Source: Crocinitomicaceae bacterium (GTDB lineage Bacteria; Bacteroidota; Bacteroidia; Flavobacteriales_D; Crocinitomicaceae). From it: a DNA stretch of 57,197 nt. The notes under the pieces were generated by a model. The model made no database searches and had not been told where the DNA came from. It saw only the letters and a program-made list of their open reading frames with translations. The stretch spans positions 1 through 57,197 of the forward strand of contig JAQWFQ010000006.1 of the NCBI GenBank assembly GCA_029238665.1. Reading direction: 5' to 3'. Shown piece by piece: positions 7,552 through 16,430 of this stretch. Both the position numbers and the translations under genes were made by a program. The first letter of the stretch is position 1; each line of letters starts with the position of its first letter.

Positions 7552-9444
7552 TTATGCATTCTGAGTTCTTAACTCGGCAACAGAATGATAGAAGACCAAC
7601 CCGTAACCAAACGCAAGCATTAAGTGAAAAGGAACCATTCCTAAATCACCATAAAAACTTCTATTAATTGCTGTGAATAAAAATGTAGCTGCGAGTAAAC
7701 CTTCACCAATATTTAGAATAGAAAGACTTTTTTTATCGTATTTATTTCCTTTGAATTCAGTTTTAACATTCACATTGAATTTAGGTGTACGAACAAAAGA
7801 GCTTTTTATTCCTAGGTATCCTTCCAGTACTGCAACAGAATTGTTTAAAGCGAGGCCCATTGAAACCATTAAGAAAACAAAAAACCTTCCAACAAAAGTG
7901 ATAAATGATTTTACCTTTTGTGTTGTTTTATCTCTGTAAGAATGCCAATAATAGAACATTAAGAATACTGTACTTATTAAGAAAATAGAACCGTAACGAA
8001 TGACATAATTTAGATCTGTAAAGCTGTCTTTGATATGAAGGACAGGTAAACTAAAGATAGAAATCATTAATATGAAAATGAAGACAGAAGAATTGAAAAG
8101 GTGCGATAAGCCGTGAATACGATCAGATAGCTTTACATTTTTTACTGTAACCATTGTTTTCCACATCTTAATGAAACATTCAGCTCCGCCTTTCATCCAA
8201 CGATGTTGTTGACTTTTAAGTGCCGACATGGTAATCGGAAGCTCTGCAGGTGCGATCACCTCTTCTAAGTAACAGAATTTCCAACCTTTAACTTGGGCTC
8301 TATAACTTAAATCCAAATCTTCAGTTAAGGTGTCATGTTCCCATCCACCTGCATCTTCAATGCATTTTTTTCTCCAGACACCACCCGTTCCATTGAAATT
8401 AATGAAGTGTCCTGAAGCAGTTCTTCCCCCTTGCTCTATTGCAAAATGCCCATTAAGTCCAAATGCTTGAAGTTGTGTTAGCAGTGAATAATCTTTGTTG
8501 ATATGCCCCCAACGTGTTTGAACAACACCAGTTTCATCGTTATCAAAATTAGGCATTGTTTTTTGTAGCCAATCTTTTTCAGGAATAAAATCAGCATCAA
8601 AAATAGCGATGAACTCCCCTTCAACTTGATCCATAGCGTCATCAAGTGCGCCGGCTTTATAGCCTGTTCGATCTGTTCTATGAATGTGTTGAATGTTTAT
8701 ACCTCTTGCTGCAACTTCGGCAACCTTTTTAGCAATAAGCTCAGTTGTTTCATCTGTAGAATCATCTAAAACTTGAATTTGGAGTTTGTCTGCAGGGTAT
8801 TCAAAAGCTGCACAGGTTTCAATGATACGGTCAGCAACATACAATTCATTAAACATTGGTAGTTGAACGGTAACTTTTTTAGCTGTTGCAGGCTCAAACA
8901 CGGGACGAATAACGGGTTTCTTTTTATTTCGAAGATAGGCAACCGCCAATGACAATTGAAGGATGCTGTACAGTAATACAAGAATTAATCCAGCAAAATA
9001 AATGCCAATGATAAGTTTTGCTGTGAGGTGAGACCAATAGTGTTCAAGGCCATAGGCATCTCCCCAATTGAACATCCAAGAAACTTTTTGATTTACCGCA
9101 AAGTCTAAAAGTGGGAGGTGTGTTTCTGTTACTTCAAAGGTAAAAGGGGATTTATTATAATCAGCGTCAGTAATGGTTAATTCATATTTTCCAACTGGAA
9201 CTTTCTCGAAGATGAAAGCACCTTCGTTATTTGTTTTAGTCTTAAATTCCTCTGATGATTCAAGGTGTTGGATTTGAATGGTTAATTCGCTTACAGAATT
9301 TTTCGTTTTTTCATCGATAACATTCCCGGAAAGTGATTGTGTTAAAGCTGAGTTCGTTTGCGCTTCTTGGCTACTTCCTACAAAGGTAATTACTAAGAAG
9401 GCAACTGTTGCAAGTGTGTTTTGAATAGACGTGTTAAATATCAT
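7552..9444 (-). CDS. Processive GT2 glycosyltransferase with N-terminal signal peptide and beta-sandwich domain
   Basis: A 630-residue membrane enzyme with unusual architecture. Residues 1-25 look like a signal peptide; about 36-118 form a carboxypeptidase-regulatory-like (CarboxypepD_reg) beta-sandwich (SGNVIDEKT..., NNEGAFIFEKVPVGKYELTI); one membrane helix spans about 143-170. The cytoplasmic GT2 domain has DDS at 227-229, DAD at 283-285, TED at 374-376 and QQHRW at 412-416, the full cellulose-synthase-like catalytic set. At least four C-terminal membrane helices follow. Family members I know begin directly at the first helix; the extra exported domain is a fusion. It may contact envelope partners or the nascent glycan. 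Likely makes a polysaccharide or glycolipid with the adjacent GTs. Confidence 0.85.
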   Translation of the reverse strand: MIFNTSIQNTLATVAFLVITFVGSSQEAQTNSALTQSLSGNVIDEKTKNSVSELTIQIQHLESSEEFKTKTNNEGAFIFEKVPVGKYELTITDADYNKSPFTFEVTETHLPLLDFAVNQKVSWMFNWGDAYGLEHYWSHLTAKLIIGIYFAGLILVLLYSILQLSLAVAYLRNKKKPVIRPVFEPATAKKVTVQLPMFNELYVADRIIETCAAFEYPADKLQIQVLDDSTDETTELIAKKVAEVAARGINIQHIHRTDRTGYKAGALDDAMDQVEGEFIAIFDADFIPEKDWLQKTMPNFDNDETGVVQTRWGHINKDYSLLTQLQAFGLNGHFAIEQGGRTASGHFINFNGTGGVWRKKCIEDAGGWEHDTLTEDLDLSYRAQVKGWKFCYLEEVIAPAELPITMSALKSQQHRWMKGGAECFIKMWKTMVTVKNVKLSDRIHGLSHLFNSSVFIFILMISIFSLPVLHIKDSFTDLNYVIRYGSIFLISTVFLMFYYWHSYRDKTTQKVKSFITFVGRFFVFLMVSMGLALNNSVAVLEGYLGIKSSFVRTPKFNVNVKTEFKGNKYDKKSLSILNIGEGLLAATFLFTAINRSFYGDLGMVPFHLMLAFGYGLVFYHSVAELRTQNA

Positions 9445-9468
9445 AATATTGTTGTGCTGTGTCCTATG

Positions 9469-10155
9469 CTAAAAACGGTATTTAAAAACAGCAAATATAA
9501 TCTTTATTCCTGCAAGTAAGGTGCCTTTTATAGTACCACTTACCTTTGAGACTCCAATTCGTTTTTTATAATTTACAGCTACCTCTTCAAAGGTATATTT
9601 TTTAGTTACAATTTTTAGTTGCATTTCTATGGTCCAACCGTAGGTTTTGTCAGACATTGATAGGTTTTTAAGGACATCTGTTTTTATTGCTCTAAACGGA
9701 CCTAAATCTGTAAATGAGGCACCGTAAAACAATCGGATTAACCGAGTTGCTAACCAATTTCCGAAAATTTGCTGAGGGGTCAAGGAACCTTTTTCACGCT
9801 TGCCCAAAACACGAGAACCGATAACTAAATCGACTCCACGGTTCACTATAGGGGAAATAACATGTTCTATTTCTTGCGGATAATCGGAGTAGTCTCCATC
9901 TAAAAAGACAACAATGTCTGTTTTTAAGGTATTTATTTTTTCAATTCCTCTTAAACATGCCCATCCATAGCCTTTGTTGGATTCATTGACAACAATTGCT
10001 CCAGCATTTTTAGCATTTTCGGCAGTGTTATCTGTTGAGTTATTGTTAACTACAACAACGTGTTTCACTAAGTTTCTATCAATATCTGAAACAACCTTTC
10101 CAATTGATTTTTCTTCGTTGAATGCAGGAATTATTACTGAAATAATAGGATCCAT
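9469..10155 (-). CDS. GT2 glycosyltransferase, dolichyl-phosphate-mannose-synthase-like
   Basis: Cytoplasmic GT-A enzyme of 228 residues without membrane helices. It shows VIIPAFNEEKSIGKVV at the N-terminus, NNNSTDNT for nucleotide binding, the DGD metal motif in VVFLDGDYSDYP, and GPFRAIK in the acceptor region. These are typical of enzymes that load a sugar on a polyprenyl phosphate. That would supply the lipid-linked donor needed by the GT-C-type enzyme at 6214-7551, a plausible but unproven link. It lies 24 bases upstream of the processive GT gene, in the same operon. Confidence 0.85.
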   Translation of the reverse strand: MDPIISVIIPAFNEEKSIGKVVSDIDRNLVKHVVVVNNNSTDNTAENAKNAGAIVVNESNKGYGWACLRGIEKINTLKTDIVVFLDGDYSDYPQEIEHVISPIVNRGVDLVIGSRVLGKREKGSLTPQQIFGNWLATRLIRLFYGASFTDLGPFRAIKTDVLKNLSMSDKTYGWTIEMQLKIVTKKYTFEEVAVNYKKRIGVSKVSGTIKGTLLAGIKIIFAVFKYRF

Positions 10156-10200
10156 TGTTTTAATTTAAACTACTTTTCGTGGAGCAGTGACGAATTGATG

Positions 10201-10983
10201 TTATCCGTTGAAATTCGCAGGTTTTACTCCCCAATCATATTTGGTGTAAACAATTTCTGGGAAATCATTTTCAGGTATTAATCCATAGTTCTTGAGAAAT
10301 TTGATTATACCACCTTCACCATTAAAATCATCTTTGAACCAGGAAAAAAGTTCGCTAACCATAACTTGATTTTGATCAGGATTATAGGTGCAATTTGTTT
10401 TTATATAAAACTGTGTTGCTTCTTCCAGTTGTTGATCTAATTTTTCTGGGTCATAATACGCGATTGCTGGGCAGGAGGTAGCTCCACAATTTAAAGTGAA
10501 ATGAATTCTATTTTCAAGAGAGTCTAATTTAAATTTTTGAGTAAAAAAAGAATTAGACACAGTTGTTTTTAACCGTAGAACTCCATTCTCTATGTCATCT
10601 AAACTTAGTTTCGACCCACCTATAACAATATCATTATGCTTAAAAAAGGCCTCTTTTTTTTCAAAAAGTGTTGGACTTTCTATTAAACGAACTTGGACGA
10701 GCGCATTGTAAATATTTAACCAAAAGGCTAACTTTTTTTCAGGGCTGTTTAATTCTTCATGTAATTTCTTCAGGTTAATCTGTTGAAGCGTATCCGAGTA
10801 TGCTTGATAGGGAAGCTCCGACTTGATGTAAAGAAGCATTCGTTGAGAAAAGTCTATGGGGTTTGAAGGATAAACTTCAGACTCAGACAACTCCGCTTTG
10901 CTTTCAGTACATTTCAATGAACAGAATACAACAAGAAGTAACGAGAAGAATAACGTTAAAAATGAAGCCCTATTTTTTTTCAT
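10201..10983 (-). CDS. DUF547 lipoprotein
   Basis: Lipoprotein of 260 residues: signal MKKNRASFLTLFFSLLLVVF ending in a lipobox near CSLKC (Cys25). The DUF547 core is clear: KLAFWLNIYNALVQ, the GSKLSLDDIENGVLR segment and the HFTLNCGATSCPAIAYY motif with conserved Cys and His residues that suggest a thiol/papain-like active site. The biochemical role of DUF547 is not established. It sits between accA and the glycosyltransferases with short gaps (19 and 45 bases) and may belong to the same transcript. Confidence 0.85.
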   Translation of the reverse strand: MKKNRASFLTLFFSLLLVVFCSLKCTESKAELSESEVYPSNPIDFSQRMLLYIKSELPYQAYSDTLQQINLKKLHEELNSPEKKLAFWLNIYNALVQVRLIESPTLFEKKEAFFKHNDIVIGGSKLSLDDIENGVLRLKTTVSNSFFTQKFKLDSLENRIHFTLNCGATSCPAIAYYDPEKLDQQLEEATQFYIKTNCTYNPDQNQVMVSELFSWFKDDFNGEGGIIKFLKNYGLIPENDFPEIVYTKYDWGVKPANFNG

Positions 10984-11002
10984 GAAAAACTGTCAAAAAG
11001 AA

Positions 11003-11956
11003 CTATTTCCAAACACCTCGGTTTGAAAATGCCTCAATACGTGCCTCAATACGATCCTCTGGTTTGCTGTCTTTCAACTCAGTTAAATACGATTTGATTG
11101 CTTTTTTTACATTTTTAATTGCACCAGTATGATCTCTGTGAGCACCGTTACTTGGCTCTTTGATGATGTCGTCAACAATGCCTAACTTTTTCATATTTGT
11201 TGAAGTCAACTTTAGTGCTTCTGCTGCTTTTTCTTTGTATTCCCATGATCTCCATAAGATTGAAGAACAAGATTCTGGAGAAATAACAGAGTACCATGTG
11301 TTTTCCATCATAACAACTTTATCTCCAACACCAATTCCCAATGCACCACCAGAGGCTCCTTCACCAATGATTATACAAATTACAGGAACTTTCAAACGCA
11401 TCATCTCATAGATGTTTCTTGCGATAGCCTCACCTTGACCTCTTTCTTCTGCTTCCAATCCTGGAAATGCACCTGGAGTATCAATGAAAGTAACAATTGG
11501 TTTGTTGAATTTTTCCGCCATTTTCATTAGACGAAGTGCCTTTCTATATCCTTCAGGGTTAGGCATTCCAAAATTTCTAAATTGACGCATTTTTGTGTTA
11601 ACTCCTTTTTGTTGTCCAATAAACATTACTGTTTCACCATCTAACAAACCGAATCCACCAACCATGGCTTTGTCATCTTTTACATTACGGTCTCCATGTA
11701 GTTCTTGGAATTCACCATCGGTAACACCCTCAATGTACTCCATCGTATATGGGCGGTCTGGGTGACGCGATAATTGCACACGCTGCCATGGGGTTAATCC
11801 TGAAAAAATTTCTTTCGTTTTCGATTTTAATTTTTTCTCTAACTCTCCAATTTTATCTGCCATGTCGACTTCAGTGTCAACACCAATTTCTTTGGTTTTA
11901 ACAATTTGGTCTTCTAATTCCTTTAGCGGTTCTTCGAAATCTAAATAAGTAGCCAT
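11003..11956 (-). CDS. accA: Acetyl-CoA carboxylase carboxyltransferase subunit alpha
   Basis: Transfers the carboxyl group from biotin to acetyl-CoA in the first step of fatty acid synthesis, as a heterotetramer with AccD. The 317-residue length is typical. Diagnostic stretches include [48 protein letters not shown] and [14 protein letters not shown] (oxyanion region). accD is not in the window. Divergent from ispE, so this is a junction of two housekeeping operons. A TAACTTTC box (one mismatch to TAnnTTTG) lies at 11986-11979 on the minus strand, about 22 bases before the ATG. Confidence 0.97.
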   Translation of the reverse strand: MATYLDFEEPLKELEDQIVKTKEIGVDTEVDMADKIGELEKKLKSKTKEIFSGLTPWQRVQLSRHPDRPYTMEYIEGVTDGEFQELHGDRNVKDDKAMVGGFGLLDGETVMFIGQQKGVNTKMRQFRNFGMPNPEGYRKALRLMKMAEKFNKPIVTFIDTPGAFPGLEAEERGQGEAIARNIYEMMRLKVPVICIIIGEGASGGALGIGVGDKVVMMENTWYSVISPESCSSILWRSWEYKEKAAEALKLTSTNMKKLGIVDDIIKEPSNGAHRDHTGAIKNVKKAIKSYLTELKDSKPEDRIEARIEAFSNRGVWK

Positions 11957-12006
11957 TCTATCGTCTAATTTGAGAGGCGAAAGTTACAAAAATTGTTTAG
12001 TTGTTC

Positions 12007-12014
12007 TAACTTTG
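12007..12014 (+). promoter_or_regulatory. TAnnTTTG -7 box of ispE
   Basis: TAACTTTG is a perfect consensus match and is separated from the ispE ATG by just four bases (TGTT). The predicted transcription start coincides with the start codon. A good TTTG at the normal -33 distance is lacking. Confidence 0.55.
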
Positions 12015-12018
12015 TGTT

Positions 12019-12816
12019 ATGATATTATTTCCACCAGCTAAGATCAATTTAGGCTTAAATGTTTTGTGTAAGCGCGAAGATGGGTATCATGAAATTGAAT
12101 CATGTATGTATCAAATTCCACTTTTTGATTCATTGGAAATAATAAAAAATGAGTCATTTAAATTTATTCAGACAGGTTTAACGATTGATTCGTCTCAAGA
12201 AAACAACCTTGCAGTAAAGGCTTTTAGGTTAATGCAAGATCAATTTTCAATTGAAAATGTGTACATACATTTATTGAAATCTATTCCTATGGGGGCTGGC
12301 CTTGGAGGTGGTTCTGCAGATGCTTCATATGTCATTATGGGGCTGAATAATTTGTTTCAATTAGACCTCTCGTACGATGTAATGCATTCGTTAGCTAGCG
12401 AGTTGGGAAGTGATTGCCCTTTATTTATTTCGAAAGCAGTTCAAATTGCAACAGGCAGAGGAGAAGTTCTTGATGAGATTGATTTTTCATTAGGTGGGAA
12501 ATTTCTAAAGATTGTCAACACTGGTATTCATATAGGAACCAAAGAAGCCTATTCTAATCTTGATTTTTCTGTTGCTAAACCAATAACAGAAGTATTGGCA
12601 CAACCGATTGAAACATGGAAAGAGGGTTTGGCAAATAGTTTTGAGTCAAATGCGTTTAAAAAACACACTGAGCTGGAAGCTGTAAAATCTCAATTATATA
12701 GTGAAGGAGCAGTATATGCTTCAATGACAGGGAGTGGTTCAACCTTATTTGGAATATATACAGAGAAGCCAGGATTAACCTTCCCTACATGTTATGAAAG
12801 GGTGTTAAAGCTTTAG
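12019..12816 (+). CDS. ispE: 4-diphosphocytidyl-2-C-methyl-D-erythritol kinase
   Basis: GHMP-family kinase of the non-mevalonate isoprenoid pathway that phosphorylates CDP-methylerythritol at the 2-position. The 265-residue protein begins with the family-typical PPAKINLGLNVL (Lys8 catalytic) and has the glycine-rich ATP loop PMGAGLGGGSADAS at about 90-103 and a C-terminal MTGSGSTLFG motif. The start is fixed by the KINL motif and by the promoter box four bases upstream. It overlaps the convergent gene by four bases at its 3' end. Confidence 0.95.
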   Translation: MILFPPAKINLGLNVLCKREDGYHEIESCMYQIPLFDSLEIIKNESFKFIQTGLTIDSSQENNLAVKAFRLMQDQFSIENVYIHLLKSIPMGAGLGGGSADASYVIMGLNNLFQLDLSYDVMHSLASELGSDCPLFISKAVQIATGRGEVLDEIDFSLGGKFLKIVNTGIHIGTKEAYSNLDFSVAKPITEVLAQPIETWKEGLANSFESNAFKKHTELEAVKSQLYSEGAVYASMTGSGSTLFGIYTEKPGLTFPTCYERVLKL

Positions 12817-15062
12817 TGTTTAACGATCTTTTTTGTGATTACATGCCCATTTTCTAATGTAATCTGAATCACAAAAACACCTTTAGTTAAGGTGTTAATG
12901 TTTACCTGAGTTTTGCGTGTTTTTATAGTTGATTGTTGTACAATTTGACCATGCATATTCCTTAGTACGTACTCTGTTCCTTTAACAGTATTAAAAAAGA
13001 GTGTTAGTTTATCTGATGTAGGATTGGGGTATAGGGTCACTAAACGGTCTTGTTCTACCTCTGCTATTGAGGCATTACTGTTAGGGTTTGCTTCAAAGTG
13101 AAATATCCCTCCAAGATCTTGCCCTACGAAAAGATTCAGATTTCCATCTTGGTTAATATCGTTGATATAAAATGAGCTGTAACTTTCAACATCGATGTTT
13201 AAATATGAATTAGAAACGAGGTCAAAATCTTGTCCAGGTGCTAGGTTTCCATCAATATTTGTGTAATAGTTTAGCTTTCCATAAACACCTCCAATAAATA
13301 AGTGAGTTTCACCATTTAAGCGAAAGAAGTGCGGGGCAGCGTACCCATCGGGTAAAGTGGGAGCAATGTCAATGTTTCCTAACAGTGTGTTTTTGAGTTG
13401 AAACGATGGTGCTGTTAACGTTCCTATATTTTCATAATAGAATAATTTCCCAGCCTTATTTCCAACAATTAAATCGAGTAGTCCATCATTATTCAAATCA
13501 AATAATTGTGGGTGAGCGTAGGACAATACATTGATTGAAGTACCTGTGTTATCTTGAATATTCGTTGTTGCGTTTGCATAAACTGCACCAGATCCCACGC
13601 CTGTGTTTTCATAATAGATAAGCGTTCCAGCTTCTGTCCCAAGTATAATGTCATCATCATTATCTCCATCAATATCCCCAAAGGTAGGAACAGAACGTAA
13701 GCCATAATTTTCAGTACTTAGGTTTAAGTAGTCATAATCGATGTAGGTAAATATTGGGCTTGACGAGGTTCCTGTATTTTGGTAATAGGCGAGTGTGCTT
13801 TCTTTGTCTAGCGTAGGTTTGTAGCGATAGAAATTAGCTATAAGCATGTCCTGTAATCCATCTTGATTGACATCTGTAAAAGTTGGTATAGAGCCTGTTC
13901 CATGTTCTATCATTTGGTTTTGCAGAAAATTATCTGAAGTAAAAATAAAGGTTGGATTTGTATTTGTACCAATGTTTTTATAAAAATGAACACTGCGTTC
14001 GTTTATGGAAATGTTTTTTGCATTCGGACAAACAATTAAGTCCTTAATCAAGTCGAAATCAACATCGACCAAATAGGCTGCGGGAAACAGTTGAATGTTT
14101 GTAGGGGTGGTGTTTGAAGGGAATGAATTGTCAACCGATATTATAGGTGAATCTGTATTAACAGCAGTTCCACCGTTGATTAATAAGTTAAGGTTGGTGA
14201 ATGAAACATCTCCAATAACTAAATCAAGAACTCCAGAATTATTGTAGTCAAAAGCGAGCACTGTAGATCCAGCATGTCGCGTTATTTTTTCGAGTGTGTC
14301 TTCTACAAGTTCAGGGTTCGCAATATCACCACCTTGACAAGGGTAGCTAGTGTCATTCAATAAAATGGAATTTGTCGTGATGTTCTCAGAAAATTTTCCC
14401 CAACACTGGTTTTTTAAAACAAATGTTAATGAGTCAGGAATTCCATAGAGTTCCATGCTTTGATTTTGGTGGTACTCTAAAGTTGTTCCTCCTTGATGAA
14501 AGGTTAAAATATCAATGTCAGAATCACCATCAACATCAACAATTGCAGGCACGTCACTTGAATTGATGATAAGGTTGCTGAAATTAGTTGGGTACTGCGA
14601 GTAAATTAAATCGTTAACTAATTCCCACTGAATACCAGTAGCTAGACTTCCAACATTTCGATATACCTTCAGACCGCCTATACCTTGTGTAAACAAGTCT
14701 TTTTTTCCATCATTATCATAGTCCACCATCGTTGCGCGATAGCGAATATTTTCAGGGAATTTATTTTTTGCGTTGTAAGCAAGTTCGTAATGCAAACCAC
14801 CATTGGATTCTTGTGTAAATACACGAATATTGTTTTTACTTCTATCAAAGACAAATAGATCCATGTCACCATCAAAGTCGTAATCAAAGTCAGAAAATTG
14901 AGCATAGTTTAGTCCGCCTCCCCAAGGGTTATCTATTGTATTTGCTCCAACTTTAACAAGGATTGAGTCGTCATATTCAAACCCAAATTGTGCGTGTATA
15001 GCGTCGGTACTTGCAAAAAGTATTAATAGAGATACTGATAGTAGGGATAAATTAATTTTCAT
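12813..15062 (-). CDS. Secreted FG-GAP/VCBS beta-propeller protein with T9SS sorting domain
   Basis: 749 residues. A signal peptide (MKINLSLLSVSLLILFASTDAIHA) precedes many FG-GAP/VCBS-type repeats with Ca-binding D-x-D-x-D-x-D loops such as DYDFDGDMDLFVFD, DYDNDGKKDLF, DVDGDSDIDIL, DINQDGNLNLFVG. These fold as one or two seven-bladed propellers. The end carries a type A T9SS sorting domain starting at VTLYPNPTSDK and ending GHVITKKIVKH, so the protein should be exported through T9SS and attached to or released from the surface. Ligand unknown. Monocistronic, divergent from the SGNH-PKD gene. Confidence 0.88.
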   Translation of the reverse strand: MKINLSLLSVSLLILFASTDAIHAQFGFEYDDSILVKVGANTIDNPWGGGLNYAQFSDFDYDFDGDMDLFVFDRSKNNIRVFTQESNGGLHYELAYNAKNKFPENIRYRATMVDYDNDGKKDLFTQGIGGLKVYRNVGSLATGIQWELVNDLIYSQYPTNFSNLIINSSDVPAIVDVDGDSDIDILTFHQGGTTLEYHQNQSMELYGIPDSLTFVLKNQCWGKFSENITTNSILLNDTSYPCQGGDIANPELVEDTLEKITRHAGSTVLAFDYNNSGVLDLVIGDVSFTNLNLLINGGTAVNTDSPIISVDNSFPSNTTPTNIQLFPAAYLVDVDFDLIKDLIVCPNAKNISINERSVHFYKNIGTNTNPTFIFTSDNFLQNQMIEHGTGSIPTFTDVNQDGLQDMLIANFYRYKPTLDKESTLAYYQNTGTSSSPIFTYIDYDYLNLSTENYGLRSVPTFGDIDGDNDDDIILGTEAGTLIYYENTGVGSGAVYANATTNIQDNTGTSINVLSYAHPQLFDLNNDGLLDLIVGNKAGKLFYYENIGTLTAPSFQLKNTLLGNIDIAPTLPDGYAAPHFFRLNGETHLFIGGVYGKLNYYTNIDGNLAPGQDFDLVSNSYLNIDVESYSSFYINDINQDGNLNLFVGQDLGGIFHFEANPNSNASIAEVEQDRLVTLYPNPTSDKLTLFFNTVKGTEYVLRNMHGQIVQQSTIKTRKTQVNINTLTKGVFVIQITLENGHVITKKIVKH

Positions 15063-15137
15063 GAGTAACTTAACGGTTCAATAACTTGTGTTTTTATTTA
15101 GAGGCTAAAAGCAACTGTTCATAAAGTTAAGAGTCTT

Positions 15138-16415
15138 ATGTACAAACAACTAAAAATGTGTAAAATGTTTCAAAAAATACTCAGTGTTTCCTTATTGTTT
15201 CTTAACATTTGTAATGCGCAAGCGCAAGATAGCGCTTCTGTTTTATTTGTTGGAAATAGCTATGTATATGTAAATAATTTACCTGTGATGTTGGCTGAGT
15301 TATCTACTTCTTTGGGTGATAATGTTATGTTTGACGCTCACGCTGTTGGTGGTGCTACTTTGGAAGATCATGCCGGTAATTCAACCACCTACTCTAAGAT
15401 TAACAGTGAAGCTTGGGATTATGTTGTGCTTCAAGCACAGAGCCAAGAACCATCATTTCCAGATGCTCAAGTAAATGCAAGTACAATTCCTTATGCAATT
15501 CAAATAGCAGATAGTGTGTACGCAAACAACTATTGTTCTGAAATGATGATGTTTATGACATGGGGCAGGGAAAATGGAGACCCTCAATGGGGTCCAATCT
15601 CAACTTTTGATGGAATGAATGCTCGATTGAGAAGCGCATATATTAGGATGGCAGATTCAGTGAATGGTTCTGTGAGTCCGGTTGGAGTTGCATGGAAGTA
15701 TGTTAGAGACAATTACCCAACTATAAACCTATATACTGCTGATGGTTCACACCCCAGTTATGAAGGCAGTTACCTTGCTGCGTGTACATTTTATGCATCA
15801 ATTTTCAGGAAAAGTCCAGTTGGAGCTCCGTTTATTGGGTCACTTTCAACACAAGTTGCGTCAAACCTTCAGAATGCTGCTGCAATAGTGGTTTTAGATA
15901 GTTTAGATCAATGGAATTTACATCCTCAGTCAGCATATACACAAGCGGACTATTCATATGTAACTACAGGTGGAACTGTTGATTTTACAAATTTAAGTAC
16001 TAACGCTACAACATATACTTGGAGTTTTGATGACTTTACTACAAGCCAAGCTGAGAACCCTTCAAATACGTATTTAGCAAATGGAACCTATACGGTTACG
16101 TTACTTGCTGAGAGTCCTTGTGATGTTGATTCAGTAGCGTATACGATTGAAATTACCACCGTGTCTGTGGATAAACTTTCAAAGGCGTATACGTTGAAGT
16201 CATTTGAAGGGGGTGTTTTTGAAATTGTCGGAGTTGGTCCAGTTGATCAAATTAAATTGATTAATCTAAAAGGACAAGAAGTTGCTTTTGATTTTTCAAA
16301 TGGAGCAGAAGCGTTGACGTTGGATATTTCAAATAATGAAAAAGGAATTTATGTTTTACACATACAAAATTCAGAGCGTGTATATTCTATTCGATTGCCT
16401 TTAATTCAAGATTGA
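15138..16415 (+). CDS. Secreted SGNH-hydrolase-like protein with PKD domain
   Basis: 425 residues with a signal peptide (core ILSVSLLFLNICNAQA, cut near residue 29). The SGNH fold is indicated by GNSY at 39-42 (nucleophile Ser41) and DGSHPS at 202-207 (Asp202/His205), so an esterase acting on an envelope or environmental ester is plausible. A PKD domain occupies about 262-345 (TYTWSFDDFTTS, NGTYTVTLLA). The last 75 residues have the strand pattern of a T9SS type A domain (INLKGQEV, GIYVLHI) but no PNP motif. In-frame ATGs at 15156 and 15165 are alternative starts. Substrate not known. Confidence 0.78.
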   Translation: MYKQLKMCKMFQKILSVSLLFLNICNAQAQDSASVLFVGNSYVYVNNLPVMLAELSTSLGDNVMFDAHAVGGATLEDHAGNSTTYSKINSEAWDYVVLQAQSQEPSFPDAQVNASTIPYAIQIADSVYANNYCSEMMMFMTWGRENGDPQWGPISTFDGMNARLRSAYIRMADSVNGSVSPVGVAWKYVRDNYPTINLYTADGSHPSYEGSYLAACTFYASIFRKSPVGAPFIGSLSTQVASNLQNAAAIVVLDSLDQWNLHPQSAYTQADYSYVTTGGTVDFTNLSTNATTYTWSFDDFTTSQAENPSNTYLANGTYTVTLLAESPCDVDSVAYTIEITTVSVDKLSKAYTLKSFEGGVFEIVGVGPVDQIKLINLKGQEVAFDFSNGAEALTLDISNNEKGIYVLHIQNSERVYSIRLPLIQD

Positions 16416-16430
16416 AATGAATGGTGATGT

